The notes under the pieces were generated by a model. It was not told the origin of the DNA. It saw only the letters and a list, made by a program, of their open reading frames with translations, and did no database searches. Both the position numbers and the translations under genes were made by a program. This document shows, piece after piece, positions 43,451 to 51,332 of a stretch of 64,000 nt of DNA. Where the stretch lies: assembly GCA_963699175.1 (NCBI GenBank), contig OY969418.1:3658001-3722000 (forward strand). The letters are read 5' to 3'. The stretch's first letter is position 1; every line of letters starts with the position of its first letter. Source of the stretch: JACPYM01 sp963699175. Its GTDB lineage: Bacteria; Acidobacteriota; Blastocatellia; RBC074.

Positions 43451-43816
43451 ATGGAAAAAAAGAAACTGAATTATTTCAAAGAGCGCTTGCTCGAAGAACG
43501 GGCCAAATTGTTGGGAGTGGTGGGACGCAACGAAGATCACGGACGTGAGGCCGACATTGAAGCCACGCAAGACCCGGCTGACAAGGCCTCCAACTCCTAC
43601 ACCAAGGAATTACTCTTTAGCCAATCCACCAACGACCGCCAAATCTTGACCCTGATTGATGAAGCCCTGGAGCGCATTGAAGACGGCGAGTACGGCGTCT
43701 GCGTCATCAGCGGCAAAGAGATTCCGCTCAAACGTCTGGAAGCCGTGCCCTGGGCCAAATACACGATTGATGTGCAGGAGCAGATCGAGAAAGGCTTGAT
43801 TAACGAGGAAGAGTAG
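43451..43816 (+). CDS. DksA/TraR-family protein lacking zinc cysteines
   Basis: 121 residues: an N-terminal coiled coil (YFKERLLEERAKLLGVV) followed by the family's EDGEYGVCVISGKEIPLKRL and 'LEAVPWAKYTIDVQEQ'. Where DksA-type proteins have four zinc-ligand cysteines, only Cys84 remains; the second pair is replaced by Thr and Val. DksA binds RNA polymerase with ppGpp. The fold may be held without zinc. AAAAGAG before the ATG is a weak ribosome site. Confidence 0.8.
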   Translation: MEKKKLNYFKERLLEERAKLLGVVGRNEDHGREADIEATQDPADKASNSYTKELLFSQSTNDRQILTLIDEALERIEDGEYGVCVISGKEIPLKRLEAVPWAKYTIDVQEQIEKGLINEEE

Positions 43817-43840
43817 CGGCTCTTCTCTCTTCCAAAATTT

Positions 43841-43880
43841 CCCCTGAACAGCTCAAGTAAGCTGACCGGCTGTTCAGGGG
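43841..43880. terminator. Terminator hairpin after the DksA-like gene
   Basis: Perfect 12-bp arms (CCCCTGAACAGC at 43841-43852 and its complement at 43869-43880) with a 16-nt loop, followed by ATTATTCTTTG on the plus strand. It sits between convergent genes and closes the rplU-to-dksA run. Confidence 0.8.
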
Positions 43881-43901
43881 ATTATTCTTTGTTGAACAGA
43901 A

Positions 43902-44858
43902 TTATGGTGCTTCGCCGAGTTCCATCAGTATGTCTTTTAACGTTCTGCTAGCATGAGACGTAAGCGAGATATCTTTTACTAAACTACGAATACGTGTGAC
44001 CAATTCAGCGTCACTCCACGGTGTGCGTAAGTACCAAGCGATTATAAGCGCAGCAGGCTTCTCACTCCTGGAATCTAGTTTGTCATAATTCTGAACAAAC
44101 TGTTCGAACTCGGCAGGTTGAATCGTGGCACAGGGACCGTCACTTCCACGCGGCAATAGTCGCGGAGTCAGAATCGTTGTTCCTACATTTTTGCGTATTC
44201 TCTCTTCCTCGTGATGTTGCCATAAATCAAAGAGCCTTCCCAAGAGATCTGGCTTGACCGGCGGATCCCATCTTCGACTGAGAATTAGTTCATAGATAGC
44301 CCAATCCGCAGCATAAATTTCAATGGCTGCATTGCTAAAAAGCATTGGCACTATAGATGTACCAATCTGTTGCAAGAGGCTTGAAAACTCATTGAGTCTT
44401 TCGTCGTCATTTCGAAGATGCCGAAGCCAAACCACACATTCCTGCGCTCCCTCGTGCCTTGTAATAAGCTTCTGGCTGTTCAGCATTTCAAGACAGTGTT
44501 GGGCGATGCGACGATAGTCTTCGACATTTGTTGCTTCAATAGCTTGAAACCAAATGGCACTTTGTAGGGCAAATACTGCCCCCCAAGGAATGGCGACTTG
44601 ACTAATCAGAGCGTTGCGTGCCTCTTCGCGCAGCAGTGCGCCATAACGCCCTCTGACAAGAATCGGGGTGAAAGACAGACTTTCCAAGATAACGCCATGC
44701 TGAACCAATTCTCTCATCGCGGCACGAATGGTTTCTGGCCTAACTGCGACTTCATCCGCTAGACATTGTCCAAGTGCTAAAACAAGCAACCTATCAACGC
44801 GATTACCGGAAAAAGTTTGATGAGCATAGCCCTTCCGAAGTAAGAAAAGTGTGACCAA
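43902..44858 (-). CDS. C-terminal part of the IS-interrupted NACHT protein
   Basis: Open from 44858, but residues 1-22 are encoded by the IS. Native sequence resumes at 44792 with RLLVLALGQCLADEVAV and gives about 296 residues. The fragment is helical, with Trp- and Leu-rich repeats resembling a HEAT-like ligand-sensing C-terminus. It lies in line with the NACHT gene beyond the IS, and both the frame and the target-site duplication agree that they were one gene. Confidence 0.8.
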   Translation of the reverse strand: MVTLFLLRKGYAHQTFSGNRVDRLLVLALGQCLADEVAVRPETIRAAMRELVQHGVILESLSFTPILVRGRYGALLREEARNALISQVAIPWGAVFALQSAIWFQAIEATNVEDYRRIAQHCLEMLNSQKLITRHEGAQECVVWLRHLRNDDERLNEFSSLLQQIGTSIVPMLFSNAAIEIYAADWAIYELILSRRWDPPVKPDLLGRLFDLWQHHEEERIRKNVGTTILTPRLLPRGSDGPCATIQPAEFEQFVQNYDKLDSRSEKPAALIIAWYLRTPWSDAELVTRIRSLVKDISLTSHASRTLKDILMELGEAP

Positions 44859-44890
44859 ACACTTTGCTTCAGGAGGACACTATGCTCATC
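44819..44890 (+). promoter_or_regulatory. Hairpin that would hide the transposase start codon
   Basis: GATGAGCATAG at 44819-44829 and its complement CTATGCTCATC at 44880-44890 form an 11-bp stem; the second arm contains the ATG (44882-44884), and the loop contains the AGGAGG ribosome site. A transcript entering from outside the element would sequester the start codon. Confidence 0.55.
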
Positions 44891-45760
44891 CAGGAAACCA
44901 TAAACGAACCCGATATGCTGCTCAAGCTGCTGGTTAATCTCGACGATCAATTGCAGGCCTTGCAACCGCAACTCGCCGCCCAACAGTTGCCGCGTGACCG
45001 TCGGGGCGGGCCAGCGCGCTTGTGTGCCGCCGAGGTGCTGACGATCATGATTTACGGCGCTTGGCTCGGACTGACCGACAAGGCCAAACTCTATTACTAC
45101 TTTCAGCGGCACCACTGGGCGGAGTTTCCGGCCTTGCCCAGTTACAGCAAGTTTGTCGAAGCGACGAACCGCGTCGTGCGTGAAGCGGGCGCACTGTTGG
45201 GTCAGCAATTGCAAGCCAATCGCGCTGCGCAGCACGGCCACCCCGTGGTCTTGCAAGACTCCACGCCCGTGCCGGTTTGCAAAGTGGCCCGTGCCAAACA
45301 GCATCGTACCTTCAAAGAGCACGCGCGCAAATCGCGCAACGGGAGTGGCTACTGGTATGGTTTCAAACTGCACGTGCAGTGTGATCAGCGTGGGCGTTTA
45401 TGTGCCGTGCGTTTGACGGCCGCCAACGTGGATGATCGGCAGTTGCTCGACCCCTTGTGTGAGTGGATCGAGCACGGCATTGTGGTGGGCGACCGCGGTT
45501 ACATCTCGCAAGCAAGGGCAGAAGAACTAGGGCGGCGTGGAATCAAGCTCTTCACCCCAAACCGCAAGAACATGAAAAAACTCGCCACGCCGTTCCAAGT
45601 AGCGTGTCTGCAAGCCCGGCACCGGGTTGAAGAGGCGTTCGAATTTCTCAAGTGCTGTTTCGGCCTGATCCGCAGTACACATCGGGCGGATTACGCCTTC
45701 GCGATTCACTTGCTGGTGTGTTTACTCGCCTATTCGCTCTTTAACTTGCTGTTTCAATAA
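44882..45760 (+). CDS. IS982-family DDE transposase
   Basis: 292 residues. The family's HPVVLQDSTPVPVCKVARAK (first Asp), 'SGYWYGFKLHVQCDQ', NVDDRQLLDPLC, 'IVVGDRGYISQA' (second Asp) and RKNMKKLATPFQV then RHRVEEAFEFLKCCF (Glu region) are all present. It cuts and joins the IS ends. The ATG at 44882 is chosen because AGGAGG lies just before it; reading from 44864 would lose this site. Confidence 0.88.
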   Translation: MLIQETINEPDMLLKLLVNLDDQLQALQPQLAAQQLPRDRRGGPARLCAAEVLTIMIYGAWLGLTDKAKLYYYFQRHHWAEFPALPSYSKFVEATNRVVREAGALLGQQLQANRAAQHGHPVVLQDSTPVPVCKVARAKQHRTFKEHARKSRNGSGYWYGFKLHVQCDQRGRLCAVRLTAANVDDRQLLDPLCEWIEHGIVVGDRGYISQARAEELGRRGIKLFTPNRKNMKKLATPFQVACLQARHRVEEAFEFLKCCFGLIRSTHRADYAFAIHLLVCLLAYSLFNLLFQ

Positions 45761-47908
45761 GCACTTTTTCCCGGTAATCGCGTTATCACCACTCTCCAAG
45801 TTCTCTTTTGAAACCGCGCTAACCCGTTCAGTCAACCGTTGAATCAATGCTTCCGTTGCTTTCCCGCCCAAAGATGCCGCCAGCGGAATAACCTCGCGCC
45901 ATTCCTCCTTCCCTAAATGCGGTTCAAGCACATCAACCAGTGTATCCTGCTCTTTGCGCTCGGGATGCCAACCTTCAACAATCCCAAGTGCGGTCAAAAA
46001 CTCTTGAAACGTGAGATGGCGGAACTCAAAGAACTCGACCAACCGCCCGTCCTCCACATCAAGGCCAGTCATCATCAACAGGCTGCTGCGGTCTTCGACG
46101 CGGTGGATGAACTCCTCGACCGTGCCTTGCACAAAACCCAACTCCGTGGGCAGCGCGTCACGGGCCTCTTGCAAAAGTCTGGCTAAATGCGGTCGGCTAA
46201 GCTTCTGCACGCCATCTAACATCATCGCTGAGGCGACATAACAGAGCTGCGGTAAAGCCTCTTCCTTCTCAATGGCTTTGTGTCCCTCGGTGTTCCAAGT
46301 CATCAGTAAGACTTCGACTGCTTTGTCATAAAGCACGGAGCGCCGTGTGGGCAATGTACCGACCCAGCGTTTGACCAGCAGGAGCGTTGTTAAAAGCAAT
46401 GGATTGATGGCGAGCCGTTGAATACGGTCGTTGCTGGAGATCGTGCCGGCGAGTTGTTCAGCGTCGGCGCGCACTTTCTCAGAATGGCCTACAACCTCGC
46501 GGTGCCACGCGACAGAGAGGCGTTCGATGTCTTCAGCGTTGAACGGCGAAAGTGTAGCGAGCGTGCAAACAGGCGCGAGGTGCGCGGCGACGTGCCGGAA
46601 GCCAGCTTCACGCGACGTAACCACGATGGCCGTGCCAGGATAGGCTTGAATCGCCGTCCGCAGCGTACAAACAAAGGCCGCACGGTCACCTGGATCGGAG
46701 ATTTCATCCAGCCCATCAACCAACAACAGCACGCGTCCGTCTAGCAAGGCGCGATCTACAACGGTGCGAAAAGTGGCAGCGTGCTGGCGCACCGGCTCAC
46801 GCTCCGTTAACGCCTCAATCAACTCGGCAAATGAACCACGTGCCAGCTCGCGCAACTCACGGCATCGGAAAAAGAGCGGCAGCCAATCGCGCGGTGGCAG
46901 TTCATCTGCTACCCGGCCCAGTCGCGCCGGGTCTGCGTATGCAATGGCCAGCCGCTTAAGTAACGTGGATTTGCCGCCGCCTGGCGGTGCGAGCAAAGCC
47001 AACCGTGAATAGTCACTCAGTACAGCGCCTACTGGCCGACGCTTCTCTTGCGGCCCCACATCGAGATACAAAGGTACGAACAGGTTTTCAAGCTGAAGCC
47101 GCCGTGAGCCTACATCACTATCAGCGGGCATGCCATCGAGAAGGATAAAGCCACATTCTTCAGCCAAATAGCGCGCATAAGCTGCCAGTGCATCTTCCAC
47201 TTGCTGCGCATCGTTGCTAGGTTGTGCTGGCGCAGGATTGATACAGATCAACTCATGTAGTGTGCCATCACAGTTGCGATCAGCGGCAATAATCTCTTCT
47301 GCCACAGCACGGGCGAGCGTTGTGCCGTCGGCGTGAATCAGAGCGAAGTGCGTGCGCTCTTTGCCTTGCATGTAATAGATCGTCCATACCCAGCCACGCT
47401 CGTGTGCCAGCAACTCGATTGCGTCATCAAGCACAAGCTCGTTTAGCCCAGCGCAATATCGCCCCGCCAATTCAGTCGCGCGTTCCCTAGCAATTAGGCT
47501 GCGCCCTTTAACCATCTGCTCAATGACTTGTGAGCCGTCGAGCGTCGTGATTTTAGTGCGCTTGCGATTCTTCTCTTGCTCAAGTGCGGTCTCCTTGAAA
47601 CCGTTGAGTGAGATGAAATAGCCCGTCACTGGCAACCCATCATCGTGTTCCGCATCGAGTGCGCCGACGAACTTGTTCACATCATCGCCGCCGATGGTGT
47701 CGGCAGTAGCTTTACATTCGGCGACAGCACGCCGTTTTTCGAGACGATGCTCCGCTGTCAGATCAAGCTCGCGGCCTGATTTGTGTACGTTGAGACGCGG
47801 CTGCTCATAACCGAGCGCGACAAAGAGGTCGGCCATCAAGCGTCCGAAGAGATCACCACGCCGGTTGCTCTCTTTCTCAAGTATGCGAATGGTAGTTGAG
47901 TTTGGCAT
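45722..47908 (-). CDS. Mrr-like nuclease/NACHT NTPase, N-terminal part (interrupted by IS)
   Basis: 728 residues as read, with native sequence to residue 708 (ESGD) and the last 20 encoded by the IS. Residues about 20-105 form an Mrr-like PD-(D/E)XK nuclease (Asp49 in RELDL; Glu64 and Lys66 in AECK). A NACHT ATPase follows: Walker A PPGGGKSTLLKRLA at 308-321, Walker B RVLLLVDGLDEI at 392-403 and sensor VVTSREAGF. This resembles bacterial NLR-like (bNACHT) anti-phage proteins, with the nuclease as effector. GAGG precedes the ATG. Removing the IS gives 1004 residues. Confidence 0.85.
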   Translation of the reverse strand: MPNSTTIRILEKESNRRGDLFGRLMADLFVALGYEQPRLNVHKSGRELDLTAEHRLEKRRAVAECKATADTIGGDDVNKFVGALDAEHDDGLPVTGYFISLNGFKETALEQEKNRKRTKITTLDGSQVIEQMVKGRSLIARERATELAGRYCAGLNELVLDDAIELLAHERGWVWTIYYMQGKERTHFALIHADGTTLARAVAEEIIAADRNCDGTLHELICINPAPAQPSNDAQQVEDALAAYARYLAEECGFILLDGMPADSDVGSRRLQLENLFVPLYLDVGPQEKRRPVGAVLSDYSRLALLAPPGGGKSTLLKRLAIAYADPARLGRVADELPPRDWLPLFFRCRELRELARGSFAELIEALTEREPVRQHAATFRTVVDRALLDGRVLLLVDGLDEISDPGDRAAFVCTLRTAIQAYPGTAIVVTSREAGFRHVAAHLAPVCTLATLSPFNAEDIERLSVAWHREVVGHSEKVRADAEQLAGTISSNDRIQRLAINPLLLTTLLLVKRWVGTLPTRRSVLYDKAVEVLLMTWNTEGHKAIEKEEALPQLCYVASAMMLDGVQKLSRPHLARLLQEARDALPTELGFVQGTVEEFIHRVEDRSSLLMMTGLDVEDGRLVEFFEFRHLTFQEFLTALGIVEGWHPERKEQDTLVDVLEPHLGKEEWREVIPLAASLGGKATEALIQRLTERVSAVSKENLESGDNAITGKKCLLKQQVKERIGE

Positions 47909-47959
47909 AGGCTGAACCTCGCATTGCGTTTCAAAATTGACGAACTACGAAACGGCTAA

Positions 47960-48472
47960 CTACTGTTTCCCCTTCGGCTCGACCGGATAGCCACCCTTCT
48001 CCCAGCCGTCGAATCCACCAAGTAAAGCCCGCACACGTTTGAAACCGTTTTCTTTGAGTATCTCCGCCGCCCCGGCGCTAGTATGCTCGTCCGGTCAGGT
48101 GCAGTAGGTGATTATCTCTTTATCCTGCGGCAACTCTTTCAGGCGCGCTTCCAGTTCGGTGAGCGGGATGTGAATCGCACCTGGAAGTTTGACCGAGCTG
48201 CCAATCCACGCGCGGCCATCACGATTGTCAACGATGACGACGTTTGCTTTTGCGTCCAGCTTACGCTTCAACTCACTTGGGGTGATGCGACCGTTGGCAG
48301 CGGCAAGCTGCCCTTCTTCGGACAACACCTCCGGCTGTTTGGTGGCTGGAGGTTTTTGCGCTGGAGCCGCTTTGCCAGTCTGTTTCGATTTGCGTTTGGA
48401 GGTTTGCGCTGTGGCAGGCAAGGCCAACAACGCCGTGATCAATAAAACAAGATAGAAGCGGTTCACTTTCAC
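47960..48472 (-). CDS. Exported rhodanese-like protein with an in-frame UGA
   Basis: Signal peptide MKVNRFYLVLLITALLALPA, Lys/Pro-rich linker, then a rhodanese domain (VVIVDNRDGRAWIGSSVKLP, 'GAIHIPLTELEARL', EIITYCT). At 48097-48095 a UGA follows the 'YCT' active-site segment; the frame then continues without gaps as PDEHTSAGAAEILKENGFKR, 'VRALLGGFDGWEKGGYP', ending at 47960 (170 codons before the stop). Relatives read C-x-C-P at this place, so UGA stands for Cys. It is either a nonsense mutation, selenocysteine or a sequence error. Rhodaneses move sulfur. Confidence 0.75.
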
Positions 48473-48511
48473 TACTACAACCTCGTCAATTTCAAATTTG
48501 AGATTTGAGAT

Positions 48512-49609
48512 TCAGCGGGCCACGCGCGCGCCGCCGCCCTGCATCACTCTTTCCACTTCGGCCAGAGTCGCCATCGAAGTGTCGCCCGGCGTCGTCATCG
48601 CCAATGCGCCGTGCGCCGCGCCGTATTCGACGGCCTGCTGCGCGCCTTGACCGGTCAGAAAAGCGTAGATCAAGCCTGAGGCGAATGAATCGCCACCGCC
48701 GATGCGGTCAAAGATTTCCAACTGCTCGCGCAGTCGCGCTTCGTAAAACTGCCCATCGTGATAAGCAATCGCGCCCCAATCGTTGAGCGTCGCCGTCTTC
48801 GCGTTGCGCAGCGTCGTGGCGACGACTTGGAAGTTGGGATACTGCGCGACGGCGAGCGCAATCATCCGTTTGAAATTGGCGGGATCAAGCTCCGACAAAT
48901 GTTCGTCCACGCCTGCGACTTCGAAGCCCAGCGCCGCCGTGAAGTCCTCTTCGTTGCCGATCATCACGTCTACCAGCGCGGCCAGGCGGCGATTGACCTC
49001 CTGCGCACGCGCCGAGCCGCCGATGCCTTTCCACAACGAGTCGCGATAATTCAGATCATACGAGATGAGCGTGCCGTGTCGCCGCGCTGCTTCCATCGCT
49101 TCCTGCGCCACCAGCGGCGTCGTTTCCGACAACGCACAGAAGATGCCGCCGCAATGAAACCAGCGCGCGCCTTCTTGGCCAAAAATCTTTTCCCAATCAA
49201 TCTCGCCGGGCCTGAGTTGCGAGACGGCGGTGTGGCCGCGATCCGAACAACCTACCGCACCACGCACGCCAAAGCCGCGCTCGGTAAAATTCAAGCCGTT
49301 GCGCACCGCGCGTCCGACGCCGTCGTACTTGACCCACTTGATGTGCGACTGAGCCACGCCGCCCTGATAGATCAAATCCTGCACCAAGCGCCCAACCGGA
49401 TTGTCAGCCAAGGCTGTGACCACTGCTGTGTTCAAGCCGAAGCAACGCTTCAACCCGCGCGCGACGTTGTATTCGCCGCCACCTTCCCAAACTTGAAACG
49501 CGCGTGCCGTGTGAATGCGCCCCTCACCTGGATCGAGCCGCAACATCACTTCGCCCAGCGCGACCAAATCCCACTTGCATTCTTCTTTCGGTTTAAGCTG
49601 TAGAGCCAT
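48512..49609 (-). CDS. PfkB-family sugar kinase, probably 2-keto-3-deoxygluconate kinase
   Basis: 365 residues. LVALGEVMLRLDPGEGRIHT, 'VWEGGGEYNVARGL' (sugar-binding GG) and 'DRIGGGDSFASGLIYAFLTG' (PfkB signature 2 with the catalytic Asp) are visible. Sequence style and length fit KdgK-type enzymes that phosphorylate KDG in the Entner-Doudoroff or pectin pathway; a fructokinase is possible. No aldolase or uronate gene is adjacent. No strong ribosome site before the ATG. Confidence 0.8.
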   Translation of the reverse strand: MALQLKPKEECKWDLVALGEVMLRLDPGEGRIHTARAFQVWEGGGEYNVARGLKRCFGLNTAVVTALADNPVGRLVQDLIYQGGVAQSHIKWVKYDGVGRAVRNGLNFTERGFGVRGAVGCSDRGHTAVSQLRPGEIDWEKIFGQEGARWFHCGGIFCALSETTPLVAQEAMEAARRHGTLISYDLNYRDSLWKGIGGSARAQEVNRRLAALVDVMIGNEEDFTAALGFEVAGVDEHLSELDPANFKRMIALAVAQYPNFQVVATTLRNAKTATLNDWGAIAYHDGQFYEARLREQLEIFDRIGGGDSFASGLIYAFLTGQGAQQAVEYGAAHGALAMTTPGDTSMATLAEVERVMQGGGARVAR

Positions 49610-49620
49610 TGTTTGTAGTA

Positions 49621-49642
49621 GCGCAAGCTGTCTAGCTTGCGC
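49621..49642. repeat. GCGCAAGCT hairpin, REP-like
   Basis: Perfect 9-bp arms (49621-49629 and 49634-49642) with a 4-nt loop. The first 13 nt recur in inverted orientation at about 50023-50035, flanking the large palindrome at 49735-49970. Confidence 0.55.
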
Positions 49643-49734
49643 GGTTGCACCAGAAAGCTACTAGAGAAATCCACGCAAGCTAAATCGAAGCATACAAGAT
49701 TGGTACACTCGATTTCCCGCGAAGCACAGCAGCA

Positions 49735-49970
49735 GCGGTGTTCAGAGTACCGCCTTTAGGCGGCAAGCGGCGCAACGCGCCAATTGCCGCCTAATGGTCT
49801 TTGATAAATTAAATCGGTAAACCGCATGCGGCAGTTTGCGTAGGGGCAGACCTGCGTGTCTGCCCCAGTCGCGCACCACCCACCGGGGCAGACACGCAGG
49901 TCTGCCCCTACGTTGACTCGTTACCGATTTAATTCGTCAAAGACCATAAGGCGGTACTCTAAACACCCGC
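49735..49970. repeat. Nested palindromic element upstream of the protein kinase
   Basis: Outer arms of about 20 bp (AGAGTACCGCC near 49745 with its complement ending near 49960) continue as a second imperfect arm (GGTCTTTGATAAATTAAATC near 49797 with its partner at 49920-49945), and the centre has perfect 28-bp arms at 49839-49866 and 49885-49912. The left outer arm has an extra 35-nt hairpin (TTAGGCGGCAA...TTGCCGCCTAA). No ORF. This is most of the 654-bp gap 49610-50263, which has no other gene. Confidence 0.75.
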
Positions 49971-50263
49971 CACCCGCAATCTACCTTTACAATCAATGTG
50001 CCAATCTCGTGTGGTCCGATTTAGACAGCTTGCGCCATCATTGCCACGCACTATCAGGTGCGGCGATTGTAACGTCGCGCGTTAGGTGCGACAAGCTTCT
50101 GCCGCAAGCCAGCCGCGCTAAAATCAGCTACGCAAGCCATAACCAAATGTGCTAAGCTGCGCCGCGTCAAGGCTGCCAGTGGGCATTTCATTGCATTCTC
50201 CTCCACAAGCCAGGCGGGCGGCCCGGCAGCTTCAAATACTTTTTTTTTTGCAGGAGAGCATTT

Positions 50264-51271
50264 ATGTCCCCCAGTAATCAATCTGGCAATATGCGCGAAT
50301 GTGTTTCGTGCAAGCAGTGTTTCCCGCCGAGTCAGCAAGCTTGCTCTGAATGCTTTGTCGAACTCGTCACCGTTGAGGCTATCCCGCACCTGATCAACGA
50401 CCGCTACCGGCTCGAGCGCATCGTCAACCGTGGGGCAAGCAGTGCCTTCTTTGCCGCCTTTGACCTTGAGACTGACCAGCCGGTGGCTGTCAAAATCATC
50501 CGTCCGAGTGCGATGGCCGACCCGCGCGCGCGCGACCGTTTTTCGCAGGAAGCCGAATTGGCGGCGGGCTTCAAACATTCTGCCGTGGCCGAAGTCTATG
50601 ACTTTGGCAGCTTGCCCGACGCAAGCGCCTACGTTGTTTGCGAATACGTGCGTGGCGCATCGTTGCGTAGCGAGTTACGGCGGGTGGGCAAGTTCCCGGT
50701 GACGCAGGCGATACAGTTGCTTGGCACAATGGCTGAGGCCCTAGATGCCGCGCATAAAGCGGGGCTGGTGCACCGCGACCTCAAACCGGAGAGCATCATC
50801 TTGGCCGGCGAATCGAGTGGCGCTGCTCACCAACCGCTGGTCGAGGCTGGCGCTAAGCAACCGTTGAAGTTGGTGGATTTCAGCTTTTCGCGCGTGTCGG
50901 GCGGCCGCGTTTATGCGCCGGGCAAGACGGCTAAATTGCAAGGACTGGGACAATTGCCCACGCGGCCCACCTATCTCAGCCCCGAACAATTTCTTGGCGC
51001 AGAGGCTGACTTGCGTTCGGACATCTTTAGCCTGGGGGTAATTGCTTATGAAATGCTGGCCGGGCAACCGCCGTTTGCAGCTAAACGGGTGGGAGATCAC
51101 GCGGGCAAAGTGCTCAACGAACGCCCGGCGCCACTGCGCTCATTCAACCCCGATGTCAGCATCGTGATTGAAGCCGAGATTCTGCGGGCGTTGGAAAAGG
51201 ACCCGCTGAACCGGCAACAACGCGCGTTGGAATTCAAGCGCGAATTGCAGAAGGCGCTGCAATGGAAATAA
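50264..51271 (+). CDS. Serine/threonine protein kinase, variant active site
   Basis: 335 residues: an N-terminal Cys-rich knuckle (CVSCKQCFPPSQQACSEC, 13-30) and a eukaryote-like kinase domain with Lys77 in PVAVKIIR, VHRDLKPESIIL (Asp172, but Ser177 in place of the usual Asn) and VDFSFSR (DFS, Asp205, in place of DFG), then 'PTYLSPEQF' and 'RSDIFSLGVIAYEMLAG'. The catalytic Lys and both Asp are kept, so activity is possible. No membrane helix. AGGAGAGC precedes the ATG. A long frame on the other strand (50054-50578) is a shadow. Confidence 0.85.
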   Translation: MSPSNQSGNMRECVSCKQCFPPSQQACSECFVELVTVEAIPHLINDRYRLERIVNRGASSAFFAAFDLETDQPVAVKIIRPSAMADPRARDRFSQEAELAAGFKHSAVAEVYDFGSLPDASAYVVCEYVRGASLRSELRRVGKFPVTQAIQLLGTMAEALDAAHKAGLVHRDLKPESIILAGESSGAAHQPLVEAGAKQPLKLVDFSFSRVSGGRVYAPGKTAKLQGLGQLPTRPTYLSPEQFLGAEADLRSDIFSLGVIAYEMLAGQPPFAAKRVGDHAGKVLNERPAPLRSFNPDVSIVIEAEILRALEKDPLNRQQRALEFKRELQKALQWK

Positions 51272-51304
51272 AAAACGCGGCAACCGAACTTCAGCTACCG
51301 CGTT
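51271..51304 (-). terminator. Intrinsic terminator of the FG-GAP protein gene
   Basis: On the minus strand, AACGCGG, a 17-nt loop, CCGCGTT and then TTTT-ATTT lie about 30 bp after the stop of the 51333-56315 gene. Confidence 0.7.
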
Positions 51305-51332
51305 CTGCGAGTTGGGTTGTTAGGCTCGATTA

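Larger units (their letters stand above)
44796..45784 (+). mobile_element. IS982-family insertion sequence, 989 bp
   Basis: Terminal inverted repeats begin AACGCGATTACCGG at 44796 and end in the complement at 45784 (21-22 bp, with one single-base difference). A 3-bp target duplication ATC flanks it (44793-44795 and 45785-45787). It carries one transposase gene. Size, ends and transposase fit IS982. The element appears complete and the ORF intact. Confidence 0.85.

Noticed and set aside
48060..48090. Strong SECIS claim for the rhodanese UGA
   Set aside because: The hairpin is only 4 bp and GC-rich DNA makes such stems by chance; selenocysteine is kept as a hypothesis only.
49735..49970. Possible CRISPR array
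   Set aside because: The repeats are inverted rather than direct and there are no regular spacers or cas genes.
50054..50578. 174-residue minus-strand frame overlapping the kinase start
   Set aside because: It overlaps the well-supported kinase N-terminus and has no recognisable domain.
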